A stretch of DNA of 64,000 nucleotides from Bifidobacterium tibiigranuli (GCF_009371885.1 NZ_QLZA01000005.1:1-64000), one strand, 5' to 3'; shown: positions 8,497-17,291, counted from the stretch's first letter. Made by a program: numbers and translations. The notes: generated by a model from the letters alone, not told the origin.

Positions 8497-10071
8497 ATGA
8501 AGCTTTTTAAACGACGTGGAATTGCAGCATTGTCTGCTATTGCAATCACATTAGGGCTTGCAGCGTGTGGGAGCGGGGGTGGATCTTCATCTAGCGCAGC
8601 AGCCACTGCGAAAGATGGTGGAACGATTCACATTGCTCTTACGGCAAACGTTACTTCACTGGATCCGCTGATTAATGGTGCCTATGTAGGCAGGGACACC
8701 ATGCGTAATATCTATGAAGGATTGGTTTCGCTCAAACAGAATGGTGAAGTAGGTCCTGTGCTTGCGAAAAGCTATAGCGTAAGCAAGGATAATAAAACAT
8801 TCACCTTTAAGATTCGAAACGATGTCAAGTTCCAAAATGGGGAGACGATGAAGGCCGAAGATGTGGTTGCATCTCTGCAGCGCTGGGTCAATGTTTCGCA
8901 GTTTGGGCAGACTTGGTTTACTGGTTCGACGGTAACTTCGCCCGATCCAGATACCGTGGTGCTTCAGTCGCCTAAGCCGATGGCCGCAGGTCTTCATCTC
9001 ATTGCGGATCCAGGAAGAATGGCTGCAATTATGCCTAAATCGGTGATTGATGCGGCAACCCCAACTGGTGTCAAGGAATATATTGGTACTGGTCCGTACA
9101 AAGTTAAAGAGTATGTTCAGGATCAGAAAATTGTCTTGACGAAGTGGGCAGGTTATAAGTCGCCTACAGGCAAGCCGGATGGGTATGTTGGCGAAAAGAC
9201 GCCGCATGCTGACAATCTTGAGTTCGACATCGCCACCGATGGAAACACTCGCTTGGCAGGAACACTGAGCGGACAATATCATGTTGGCTATGCTCTTGCT
9301 GACTCGCTGTACAGCCAGATTAAATCTAACAATAGCGTGCATGTCGAAACCGATCCTATGATCGATGCAATGGTTTTCAATAAGAAGCAAGGAGTTTTTG
9401 CCAATAACCAAAAGCTGCGTCAAGCTGTGTTGGCTGCAATGGATATGACGGCTGTCGACAAGGCTGCGCATCTTAACAGCGATTTATATACTGTTGACGG
9501 CGGTTTGATGCCCAAGGGGAATCCGGCGCGCTCAAACGTGGATCTTGAGAAATATAATCATCCCGACCTCGCCAAGGCTAAGCAATTAGTCAAGGATTCA
9601 GGATACAACGGTGAAAAAATTACACTCATGACCACTAAAGACTATCAGTCAATGTATAACGCATCTGTCGAGTTCCAGAATCAGCTCAAGGCACTGGGGC
9701 TTAATATTGAATTGAAAGTTGTTGACTGGGGCACTGCAATGCAACAGTTCTTTGTTCCGGATCAGTGGGATATGGCTACTACAAGCTGGAGTGTGCCAGC
9801 CGACCCGCTAGGCTTCTCCTTCTTCCAAAAGACCGGTCAGGGATGGAATACCGATCCTGCGTTCTTTGAGATAGCGGATGAAATCAATGCCAGTACTTCT
9901 CCTGAGCAGCAGAAAGCCGGCTATGACAAGCTGCAGAAATGGTATCTCGATTATGTGCCTGGAATCATCATCACCCACTATAAGCAGATTAATGCTGTGT
10001 CGAATAAGGTCGCAGGATATCAAAATGGTATGCAGGGACCAGCTTACTATTCGATGCAGTTGAAACAGTAG
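8497..10071 (+). CDS. Peptide/amine-binding lipoprotein of the ABC importer (SBP family 5)
   Basis: A 524-residue family-5 extracellular solute-binding protein. The signal peptide begins MKLFKRRGIAALSAIAITLG and ends in the lipobox LAAC, followed by a Gly/Ser linker, so it is a membrane-anchored lipoprotein. TSLDPLINGAYVGRDTMRNI and LVKDSGYNGEKITL are typical of DppA/OppA folds. The start at 8497, rather than the in-frame ATG at 8410, is fixed by the signal peptide and an AAAAAGG site six bases upstream. It closes the importer operon and is followed by a hairpin terminator. Confidence 0.93.
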   Translation: MKLFKRRGIAALSAIAITLGLAACGSGGGSSSSAAATAKDGGTIHIALTANVTSLDPLINGAYVGRDTMRNIYEGLVSLKQNGEVGPVLAKSYSVSKDNKTFTFKIRNDVKFQNGETMKAEDVVASLQRWVNVSQFGQTWFTGSTVTSPDPDTVVLQSPKPMAAGLHLIADPGRMAAIMPKSVIDAATPTGVKEYIGTGPYKVKEYVQDQKIVLTKWAGYKSPTGKPDGYVGEKTPHADNLEFDIATDGNTRLAGTLSGQYHVGYALADSLYSQIKSNNSVHVETDPMIDAMVFNKKQGVFANNQKLRQAVLAAMDMTAVDKAAHLNSDLYTVDGGLMPKGNPARSNVDLEKYNHPDLAKAKQLVKDSGYNGEKITLMTTKDYQSMYNASVEFQNQLKALGLNIELKVVDWGTAMQQFFVPDQWDMATTSWSVPADPLGFSFFQKTGQGWNTDPAFFEIADEINASTSPEQQKAGYDKLQKWYLDYVPGIIITHYKQINAVSNKVAGYQNGMQGPAYYSMQLKQ

Positions 10072-10117
10072 GCTGCTCTTTGATTTACACAAGTTAACCA
10101 GTAAATAATATGATGAG

Positions 10118-10174
10118 GGTAGGTCTCCGGCTAAATTTTTAAAGCCGAAGACCTACCTGCACATTAATTTTTTT
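10118..10174 (+). terminator. Intrinsic terminator after the importer operon
   Basis: A 15-bp inverted repeat (left arm 10118-10132, right arm 10143-10157, one mismatch) encloses an AT-rich loop and is followed after ten bases by a run of seven T (10168-10174). It lies 46 bases after the binding-protein stop, so the downstream amidohydrolase gene probably has its own promoter in 10175-10338. Confidence 0.75.
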
Positions 10175-10338
10175 GTTCATATGCTTATTTAAATTATATT
10201 GAATTACCGTTTGCCATATGAAGATGGACGAAATTGTTTGACGGATCTTCCTATATATGAAACATGATTCGGTCTGGGATTAATCATCATTCAACGAATC
10301 GCCCTCGCTAGAAAATTTGATTAGAAAAGGAAACAAAT

Positions 10339-11988
10339 ATGTTTACGTTGGATACCATATTTGAAAATGGTCGTTTTCAAACGATGGATGATGATTATCC
10401 GTATGCCGGTCGCATCGGAGTCTACGACGGTAAGATAGTGGCGATTGACGATGAACTTGAAGGGCTTGACGCGTCTCACCATGTCGATTTGAGCGGAAGG
10501 TACGTTTGCCCGGGGTTCAACGATACTCATTTGCATTTTTCGATGCTTGGAGGAAACCTCAATCAAATTGATATGAGTAAAGAGTCCACTCCTAATTTGG
10601 AATGCATGTATGACAAAATTAAACAAGCGGTTAAACAGGCTACCGCGAATGATTGGATCGTTGGATGGGGATTTGATCAGTTTTCCTTAGGGGCATTTCC
10701 TGACATCAGGGTACTAGATGCAATTACGGACGGGCACCCTTTGCTAATCACGCATATCTCAAATCATGCCGCTGTTATTAATCATCAGGCTTTTAAAAGA
10801 GCGGGGTTCGAGAATCCTGATGACATCGACGAACCAGATCTTGTGATCAAGGAAGACGGAAAGGTCACTGGACTTATTAAAGATAAAATGTCCTTCCGTT
10901 TTGTGGGGCTGGCTAGTCGGGCGAGTGAGAGCGTCTTCCTTAAACAGCTTTCATTGGCTGCTCAGTTCTGTCTTGAAAGAGGTGTAACAAGCTTTACGGA
11001 TGGAGGAACCGGCACGGATTCCAATTGGGAAGGCATTGGGAAAACTCCCTACGATATAGGACTTTATCAGAAGGCCTATGACCAGGACTTGATTGCGTTG
11101 CGCTGCACGATGATGCCATATTTTTCTGCGTTGCACGATCTTGGCGAGCTGACCAGCGACATCCAACATGGTTTTGGACTTGACTTGGGTATTCGCACAG
11201 GTCTGACTGGAGGGAAGCTCGATATTGGGCCGTTCAAGATCATTCTTGACGGTGCATTTGTAAGCTTGTCTGCATATCTTAATGATCCCTATACTTCCGA
11301 GAAGGACAATTATGGAGTATTCAGTTGGGACCCTGAAGAGTTCAGCAAGCAGGTATCCATATTGCATCGTGAAGGATGGCGTATGGCGGTACATGCAATT
11401 GGTGATCATGCGGTCGACATCGCTCTAGACGCCATAGAAAAAGCCCAGAAGAACTATCCTCGCAAAGATGTGCGGCATCGCCTTGAACATTGTGGTTTAG
11501 CGGATGATGCAACTGTCGAACGTGTGATTCGTGACGGTATTATAGCTAATCCGCAAGGCAGCTTCATGAAAACAAATGGTGATGGATACATATCGGTGCT
11601 CGGCAAGGAACGTGCTGACCGTGTGTATCGTATGGGTGCTTTCGTCCATCGCGGTGCGATTATTCCTGGAAGTACTGACGCGCCTTGCGCCCCAGTCGAT
11701 CCCTTGATTGCCATCGAAGGAATGGTGACACGGGAAACTCCGTCTGGTGTCATCCTCGGAGAGGACGAACGCCTTAGCGTTGATGAGGCGTTAAGCGCAT
11801 GGACTTACGGCAGTGCGTATGCTTCGCACAAAGAAGATGTGCTTGGAACGATTTCCCATCGAAAGTATGCAGATTTCACCGTTCTCGATGCAGATCCACA
11901 TGAGGTGGATGTGCATGATCTTCATACCATACCGATTGCTCAGACCATTATTGGCGGAGAAGTCGAATACGATAATCCATCCCTTTGA
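10339..11988 (+). CDS. YtcJ-like metal-dependent amidohydrolase
   Basis: A 549-residue amidohydrolase-superfamily protein of the YtcJ group. An N-terminal composite beta-domain (YVCPGFNDTHLHFSMLGG) carries the HxH metal ligands. Later come AVHAIGDHAVD, RHRLEHCG, and the catalytic aspartate in PGSTDAPCAPVDP, and a final beta-strand segment (GTISHRKYADFTVLD). Such enzymes hydrolyse N-acyl, formamide or related C-N bonds; specificity is unknown. AAAAGGAAAC precedes the start. It follows the importer operon terminator and sits 17 bases before a dehydrogenase gene with matching AT-rich composition, consistent with one catabolic unit. Confidence 0.88.
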   Translation: MFTLDTIFENGRFQTMDDDYPYAGRIGVYDGKIVAIDDELEGLDASHHVDLSGRYVCPGFNDTHLHFSMLGGNLNQIDMSKESTPNLECMYDKIKQAVKQATANDWIVGWGFDQFSLGAFPDIRVLDAITDGHPLLITHISNHAAVINHQAFKRAGFENPDDIDEPDLVIKEDGKVTGLIKDKMSFRFVGLASRASESVFLKQLSLAAQFCLERGVTSFTDGGTGTDSNWEGIGKTPYDIGLYQKAYDQDLIALRCTMMPYFSALHDLGELTSDIQHGFGLDLGIRTGLTGGKLDIGPFKIILDGAFVSLSAYLNDPYTSEKDNYGVFSWDPEEFSKQVSILHREGWRMAVHAIGDHAVDIALDAIEKAQKNYPRKDVRHRLEHCGLADDATVERVIRDGIIANPQGSFMKTNGDGYISVLGKERADRVYRMGAFVHRGAIIPGSTDAPCAPVDPLIAIEGMVTRETPSGVILGEDERLSVDEALSAWTYGSAYASHKEDVLGTISHRKYADFTVLDADPHEVDVHDLHTIPIAQTIIGGEVEYDNPSL

Positions 11989-12005
11989 TTTGAGAGCCTA
12001 CGAGT

Positions 12006-12818
12006 ATGAATGCACCAAAAAAATGCCCGACTGAGCCGTTGAGCGCGGCTGAAGCTAGCGTGTCCAACGACATACTGCCGAATGCCCATGTGCTTGTGGT
12101 AGGCGGTACGAAAGGTATCGGAGCCAGCATTGTTCATCGATGCCAACAGCGGGGTGCCAAGGTATTGGTGGTGGGGCGCCATGTGCTGAACGAGTCTGCA
12201 TCACCTACTGTCCACAGTCTTTCACTGGACATGGGCGAATCCGATGCTGTTCAGCGTATCCGTGATTCAGTATCTCAAACATTGGGTGGATTGGATGTTC
12301 TCGTATATTGCGCATCGCCTTTTATTCGTAACAGGATACCGATGTTGACTGATGAACAGTGGGACCAGATGATGACTATCAATGTCACTCGAATGTTCCA
12401 ACTGGTTCGTGAACTCATACCCATGTTGAAAGAGTCTTCATATCCCCGCATAGTCGTTATCTCTTCAATTACAGGTCCGGTTACAGGTCTTCCTGCAATG
12501 AGCCATTATGGTGCTGCAAAGAGTGCTGTTGAAGGTTTTGTCCGTTCTGCAGCATTGGAATTCGCTGAATCTGGATATGCAATTACAATCAACACAGTGC
12601 GTCCCGGCTTGATTGGGACTGCGGAGTTGCATCGTAGTTATGGCGATGAACGAATCGAGTCCATGAATGCGCTCATCCCTAGAGGCAGATTGGGAACTCC
12701 AGACGAAGTCGCTTCGGCGGTTTGCTACTTGGCGAGTCCAGCGGCTTCCTTCATATCGGGAACCAGCCTTACTGTAGACGGCGCTCAGACACTCGTAGAG
12801 AATCCTTTCGCACCATGA
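12006..12818 (+). CDS. Short-chain dehydrogenase/reductase (SDR)
   Basis: A 270-residue NAD(P)-dependent SDR. The dinucleotide motif is VVGGTKGIGAS (a GGxKGIG version of TGxxxGIG). The active site has Ser in VVISSITG and the YGAAKSAVEGF Tyr-xxx-Lys pair, and the C-terminus SFISGTSLTVDGAQ is typical of FabG-like enzymes. About 25 residues precede the Rossmann strand, so the true start could be an internal codon. It is tightly spaced after the amidohydrolase and is the last gene of the AT-rich block. Confidence 0.87.
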   Translation: MNAPKKCPTEPLSAAEASVSNDILPNAHVLVVGGTKGIGASIVHRCQQRGAKVLVVGRHVLNESASPTVHSLSLDMGESDAVQRIRDSVSQTLGGLDVLVYCASPFIRNRIPMLTDEQWDQMMTINVTRMFQLVRELIPMLKESSYPRIVVISSITGPVTGLPAMSHYGAAKSAVEGFVRSAALEFAESGYAITINTVRPGLIGTAELHRSYGDERIESMNALIPRGRLGTPDEVASAVCYLASPAASFISGTSLTVDGAQTLVENPFAP

Positions 12819-12880
12819 TTTGTGCGAGCGCATGATGATCCCGCTTTATTATTTCACGTTTTTACGAAAGGCTAACCACC

Positions 12881-13924
12881 ATGAAAGCTGCCGTCTACCA
12901 CGGTAACCATACGATAAGTCTCGATGAGGTGCTCGAACCGACGATCAAGCATCCGACCGATGCGATTGTCGACATCGAGTACGCCGGGGTGTGCGGCTCG
13001 GACTTGTGGACCTACCGCGATCAGGGCGCTGCTGCTCCTAACCGCATCGGCCATGAATTCGTGGGCGCCGTGCGCGAGGTCGGCGGCGGGGTTCGCTCCG
13101 TCAGACCCGGCGACTGGGTGATTGTGCCGTTCCGCTACAGTGACGGGACGTGCGGCTACTGCCGCAAAGGCTTGGAAACGAGCTGCGTCAACGGCGGATT
13201 CTGGGGGCGCGAGACTGCCGACGCCGGACAAGGCGAGGCGGCCTGCGTGCCCTTCGCTGATGGCACGCTGGTCAAGGCGCTGCCTGACGGTTCGCGGCCC
13301 GATGAACGACTGATACCCAGCCTGTTGACACTGAGCGACGTGTTCACCACCGGATATCATGCGGCCGTAAGCGCCCATGTGAGCAAAGGCGACGTGGTGA
13401 CGGTCGTCGGCGACGGTGCGGTAGGCTTGTGCGCAATCATGGCGGCAAAAATGCTGGGAGCAAGCTGTGTCATCAATGCCGGCAGCTCCCACGCGGACCG
13501 CAATGCCTTGGCGCGGTCCTTCGGAGCCGACCAGATCATCACCGCACGCGGCGACGAGGCTGTGGATGCCGTGGCGAAGCTGACCAGCAGCGAAGGCAGC
13601 GACGTGGTGCTCGAATGCGTGGGCTCCGCGCAGTCCTTCGACACCGCGCTCCGTATGTGCACGGCTGGCGGAACCGTGGGCTACGTAGGGCTGCCGCACG
13701 GCGTGGCCATCGATGCCGGACTGCTGTTCCGTGGCAACATCACAGTTGCAGGCGGCATGTCGCCGGCGCACCATTACATTGCTGACACCATGCCAGCCGT
13801 GCTTTCTGGCGAGATCAATCCCGGCATGGTGTACACCAAGCAGTACCCGCTGAGCGATATCGCGCTCGCCTACGACGACATGGACCACCGGCGCACCATC
13901 AAGCCGTTGATTCGCGTGCGGTAG
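12881..13924 (+). CDS. Zinc-dependent alcohol dehydrogenase, MDR family
   Basis: A 347-residue medium-chain dehydrogenase. Catalytic-zinc ligands are Cys in GVCGSD and His-Glu in GHEF. The structural-zinc loop SDGTCGYCRKGLETSC has Asp in place of the first cysteine, a variant seen in a subgroup of this family. The Rossmann segment is VVGDGAVGLCAIMAAK. GAAAGG lies before the start. Composition returns to GC-rich here. The kinase gene starts 14 bases downstream, suggesting an ADH-kinase-PLP-enzyme operon. The alcohol substrate is unknown. Confidence 0.9.
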   Translation: MKAAVYHGNHTISLDEVLEPTIKHPTDAIVDIEYAGVCGSDLWTYRDQGAAAPNRIGHEFVGAVREVGGGVRSVRPGDWVIVPFRYSDGTCGYCRKGLETSCVNGGFWGRETADAGQGEAACVPFADGTLVKALPDGSRPDERLIPSLLTLSDVFTTGYHAAVSAHVSKGDVVTVVGDGAVGLCAIMAAKMLGASCVINAGSSHADRNALARSFGADQIITARGDEAVDAVAKLTSSEGSDVVLECVGSAQSFDTALRMCTAGGTVGYVGLPHGVAIDAGLLFRGNITVAGGMSPAHHYIADTMPAVLSGEINPGMVYTKQYPLSDIALAYDDMDHRRTIKPLIRVR

Positions 13925-13938
13925 GGGGAGAGCCGGCT

Positions 13939-15135
13939 ATGCACGACTTTGTAGGATACGAGATGCTGCGCGTTCCCCACGACGCGGTTTCGACGGCTGA
14001 GGCTTCTGAGTTCGCAGAGAACTGGTACGGGTTGCATGATGTGGCGACCCGACGCATCGCAACCGAGCGCGACGACACCTTTGCCATAAGCCTGCATGGT
14101 GAAGCAGAGCCGCGATGCATCCTCAAATTCGAGCATCCTGCGGAATCGCAAGACAGTGTGTTGTTGCGCGCCCAGGCTTTGACGCTGCTGCAGGAGACAC
14201 AGCCGGACATACCTGCCACGCGGCTGATTCCCGCGCGCGGCAGGGAGCTGGTGACTCGTTTCAATCAGAACGACACCGTGCGCTGGGCCACGCTCACGAC
14301 TTTTCTGCATGGGAATATGGTGTCGACGTTGCCGGGGCCGCTGTCTGAACCGCTGCTTGATGACATCGGCGTGCGGCTCGCGCAGCTGCAGCGTGTGCTC
14401 GCGCAACTGCAGTATCACGACGTCCCGGGGCGCGTGCTGTGGGATGTGCGGTTGCTGCCGCAATTAGCCGAGGATCTGCTGCCGATGCTTGAAGATGACG
14501 AGAGCCGCAGCCGAGTGACGCAAGCGGTGGATGACTATATGGCTGTCGAGCCCGAGATCGAACGGCTGCCGGCAACCCTATGCCATGGCGATTTTCATCC
14601 TGGCAATATGATGGTTGATCCCGATGCGCCGCAGCGCCTGTCTGGCATTCTGGATTTCGGTGATATGCATATGATGCCGCCCATCTGCGATTTGGGCACA
14701 TGCCTGTTCTACCTCATCGAAGCTGCGTCCTACTACCCGGACGATCCGCTGGAGTCTTGCCGTAGTGCGCTGGAAAGCTACATGCAGGAAGTAGACAGTC
14801 GTGCCAGTCATGGCTCCGATTCTGGTTCTGATGGTGGCTATGATGACGATGGCTATAGTGATGGCAACCGTAACGATGGCAACAATAGCGGCTTTGACGT
14901 TCAGCAGCTCGATCTTCTTCCCGCGATCATGGAGGCACGAGGTGCCTTGGTGGTGCTCCTGCCGTTGATGGCCGAGCGCTTTTCGGGGGTGGAAGCCGGC
15001 CATTATCTTGTCGATCCGCAGCGGCGACTGGACAAGCTTCGATTGGTGCAGAATCTTGGTTGGCCGGCGATGACGGAGCAGCTTGGCATAACGCAAAACG
15101 CAATCACACAACATGCAAGCAAGGAGCTTCTATGA
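13939..15135 (+). CDS. APH-fold kinase, hydroxylysine/ethanolamine kinase-like
   Basis: A 398-residue aminoglycoside-phosphotransferase-fold small-molecule kinase. The catalytic loop is CHGDFHPGNMM (residues 215-225) and the Mg-binding DFG equivalent is GILDFGDM (from about 236), followed by PPICDLGTC. The IDFGD-type form resembles the hydroxylysine kinase (AGPHD1) and related choline/ethanolamine kinase groups more than antibiotic kinases. Residues about 290-320 form a Ser/Gly/Asp/Asn low-complexity insert. GGGGAGAG precedes the ATG. Its stop overlaps the next start by four bases (ATGA). That gene resembles phospho-lyases acting on phosphorylated amino-alcohols, so the pair may phosphorylate and then cleave one substrate. 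Confidence 0.82.
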   Translation: MHDFVGYEMLRVPHDAVSTAEASEFAENWYGLHDVATRRIATERDDTFAISLHGEAEPRCILKFEHPAESQDSVLLRAQALTLLQETQPDIPATRLIPARGRELVTRFNQNDTVRWATLTTFLHGNMVSTLPGPLSEPLLDDIGVRLAQLQRVLAQLQYHDVPGRVLWDVRLLPQLAEDLLPMLEDDESRSRVTQAVDDYMAVEPEIERLPATLCHGDFHPGNMMVDPDAPQRLSGILDFGDMHMMPPICDLGTCLFYLIEAASYYPDDPLESCRSALESYMQEVDSRASHGSDSGSDGGYDDDGYSDGNRNDGNNSGFDVQQLDLLPAIMEARGALVVLLPLMAERFSGVEAGHYLVDPQRRLDKLRLVQNLGWPAMTEQLGITQNAITQHASKELL

Positions 15136-16532
15136 GCGCAACACAACTCGATGACGCAATAAACAGTGCAGCAAGTAACGCAAAAACCAAGCAAACCGGC
15201 AAAAAGGCGCTCGCCAACGGCTTCGACTTCTCCAAGGGCACGCAGGGGCTCGACGCCGATTCGGCTGTGCTGATCGAGCGGCGCAAGCGGGTGCTGGGCA
15301 CGCTGGGGCCGTTGTTCTACAATCAGCCGATTCATGTCGTGCGTGGTCAGGGTGCTCATCTGTTTGACGCGCAGGGCAACGACTATCTTGACTGCTACAA
15401 CAATGTCGCATGTGTGGGCCATGCCAATGCCCACGTGCGTGAGGCAGTGGCCGACCAGCTGACCAGACAGGACACGCATTCGCGCTATCTGCAGGACGAA
15501 GTGCTCGATTACGCCGAACGGCTGCTGGGCTACTTTCCGCAGGCGCTCGACCATGTGAGCTTCACCAATTCCGGCTCCGAATCCAACGATCTGGCACTGC
15601 GCATGGCCCGCGCCTACACTGGCAATCGCGGCGTGGTGGTTACGGCGAACGCCTATCACGGCATCACCGATCTTGTGGCTTCCATCTCGCCGAGCTTCGG
15701 CACTGGCATCCCGCTCGCGCCTTTCTTGGCGACGGTTGAAGTCGTGGACGTGCTCAAAAATCCTGGTCCGGATGCCGAGGAAATACTGCTGGGCAGGTTC
15801 GAAGCGGCCTTCCGCCAGCTGCACGATGCAGGATACGGTGTCAGCGCGGTGCTGCTCGACCAGATCTTCTCATCCGACGGCGTGCTGCCCGGTGCTCCCG
15901 GCTGGGTAGGCCGGGTCGCACAGGCGACGCATGGGGCAGGCGGACTGCTGATTGCCGACGAAGTCCAGTCCGGCTTCGCCCGCACCGGAGACGCCTTCTG
16001 GGGCTTCCGACGGCACCATGCCGATGCCGACATCGTGACTATGGGCAAGCCGATGGGCAACGGCATTCCCACCGGCGCCGTGGTGTACAAGACGCCGATC
16101 GGCGATCACTTCGCCGAATGCACGAGGTATTTCAACACTTTCGGTGGCAATCCCGTGTCGATGCGTGCAGCCGGCGCCGTTCTTGACGAGATCGAACAGC
16201 GCGAGCTGCTGCTCCATGCCGAAACGATCGGCGACCGCATCGCCGGCGAACTCGGATCGCTGCTCGGCGATACGCCTGGATTCGGCGGCATTCGCCACGC
16301 CGGGCTGTTCATCGGCCTCGACATCACATCCCGAGACAGTAGCGGCCTGCCCGATTCCGCCGCCACGCAGCGCATCGTCGACGAACTGTGCTCGCGTAAA
16401 GTCCTGATCTCTGCCTCCGGAGCCGACGCCAGCACCCTCAAACTCCGCCCCCCGCTGGTCTTCTCCGACGCCGACGCAGACCGACTGCTCGACGCCATGC
16501 AGCAGGTGAAATCCTTGGGCTTGCTGGGGTGA
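15132..16532 (+). CDS. Class-III PLP enzyme, AGXT2L-like phospho-lyase or aminotransferase
   Basis: A 466-residue fold-type-I PLP enzyme. Distinctive segments are YNNVACVGHANAHV, THSRYLQDEVLDYAERL, TNSGSESNDLALRMARAYTG and NAYHGITDLVASISP, which closely recall the animal AGXT2L1/AGXT2L2 enzymes (ethanolamine-phosphate and 5-phosphohydroxylysine phospho-lyases). The PLP lysine is Lys306 in TMGKPMGNG, after LLIADEVQSGFARTG. About 40 extra residues (Ala/Lys/Thr-rich) precede the conserved core. AAGGAG precedes the start, and the gene overlaps the kinase. Overall fold is certain; phospho-lyase activity is inferred from resemblance and from the kinase partner. An ordinary transaminase is the alternative. 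Confidence 0.85.
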   Translation: MSATQLDDAINSAASNAKTKQTGKKALANGFDFSKGTQGLDADSAVLIERRKRVLGTLGPLFYNQPIHVVRGQGAHLFDAQGNDYLDCYNNVACVGHANAHVREAVADQLTRQDTHSRYLQDEVLDYAERLLGYFPQALDHVSFTNSGSESNDLALRMARAYTGNRGVVVTANAYHGITDLVASISPSFGTGIPLAPFLATVEVVDVLKNPGPDAEEILLGRFEAAFRQLHDAGYGVSAVLLDQIFSSDGVLPGAPGWVGRVAQATHGAGGLLIADEVQSGFARTGDAFWGFRRHHADADIVTMGKPMGNGIPTGAVVYKTPIGDHFAECTRYFNTFGGNPVSMRAAGAVLDEIEQRELLLHAETIGDRIAGELGSLLGDTPGFGGIRHAGLFIGLDITSRDSSGLPDSAATQRIVDELCSRKVLISASGADASTLKLRPPLVFSDADADRLLDAMQQVKSLGLLG

Positions 16533-16598
16533 TGGAGTGTTGCGAATGCATAGCGCGCGAAACTGATATGGAATCAAATAGCGCATAGAGAAATACGC

Positions 16599-16638
16599 TT
16601 GCCGGTCGCAAACCCTTATGTTTATACTATGTATAAAC
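16599..16638 (+). promoter_or_regulatory. mazEF-type promoter with overlapping palindromic operator
   Basis: A -35-like TTGCCG (16599-16604) and -10-like TATACT (16623-16628) are 18 bases apart. The -10 lies inside a perfect 8-bp inverted repeat with a three-base spacer: GTTTATAC at 16620-16627 and GTATAAAC at 16631-16638. The antitoxin of such pairs usually represses its own promoter through such palindromes; binding here is inferred. Confidence 0.65.
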
Positions 16639-16659
16639 AAGATGAAATGGAGGCCGAAT

Positions 16660-16914
16660 ATGACTACCATGACCGTACGGAAATGGGGCAATAGCCAAGG
16701 TGTTAGGCTGAGCAGGACCCTGCTTGCGCAGACGGGTCTGCATGTGGGCGATGAGCTTGACGTTGAGATTCGCAACAATTCCATCGTCATATCTCCTAAG
16801 AGGCGGCGTGCTATCCATCCCAAGAATATCGACGCGCTTTTCGCCGGGTATGAAGGGGATTTCAAGTCAACTGAAGATGGCTTCGCCGGGGCCGTAGGCA
16901 GGGAGGCACTGTGA
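16660..16914 (+). CDS. MazE-type antitoxin (AbrB/SpoVT domain)
   Basis: An 84-residue antitoxin beginning MTTMTVRKWGNSQGVRL, the swapped-hairpin AbrB fold used by MazE/PemI for DNA binding. An acidic, Phe-containing C-terminus (LFAGYEGDFKSTEDGFAG) would wrap the toxin. The start at 16660 is set by TGGAGG six bases upstream; the longer frame from 16618 runs through the promoter palindrome and is rejected. Its stop overlaps the toxin's GTG start, giving coupled translation. Confidence 0.9.
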   Translation: MTTMTVRKWGNSQGVRLSRTLLAQTGLHVGDELDVEIRNNSIVISPKRRRAIHPKNIDALFAGYEGDFKSTEDGFAGAVGREAL

Positions 16915-17291
16915 CGCCGCGCTTTCGCTATGGGGATGTGCTCTGGGTTGATCTGGATCCAGCCGCGGGGCATGAGCAAACTAAAAGAAGGCCGGTTGTA
17001 GTCATCAGCAATGATGCGTTCAACCGTCGCAGCGGGTTGACGATGGTTGTCCCGATATCACATACCGACAATCATTACCCGCTTCATATTGAGGTGGGTG
17101 CTGTGCCTGATGAACGCATGACTGGTGAGCGAATTCGTGGCTGGGCACAGGCTGAGCAGCTCAAATCACTCGATTTGGAAGCGCGGAATGCTGTAAAAGT
17201 TTCGACTTTGGCTGACGATGCACTTACGCAAATCGTCGAAACGATTCTCGGCTGTCTGATACAGCCCGAGATGACGATTGTCAATTATTGA
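16911..17291 (+). CDS. MazF/PemK-type mRNA endoribonuclease toxin
   Basis: A 126-residue toxin starting at GTG 16911. The hallmark N-terminal segment GDVLWVDLDPAAGHEQTKRR carries the catalytic Arg region of the MazF loop, followed by PVVVISNDAFN and VVPISHTDNHYPLHI. MazF toxins cut mRNA at short specific sequences and are neutralised by the cognate AbrB-type antitoxin encoded just upstream with a four-base overlap. Length and motifs appear intact, so the pair is probably functional. Confidence 0.92.
   Translation: MTPRFRYGDVLWVDLDPAAGHEQTKRRPVVVISNDAFNRRSGLTMVVPISHTDNHYPLHIEVGAVPDERMTGERIRGWAQAEQLKSLDLEARNAVKVSTLADDALTQIVETILGCLIQPEMTIVNY

Noticed and set aside
13939..15135. Antibiotic-resistance aminoglycoside kinase
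   Set aside because: The IDFGD-type motif and the overlapping AGXT2L-like partner point to a metabolic kinase.
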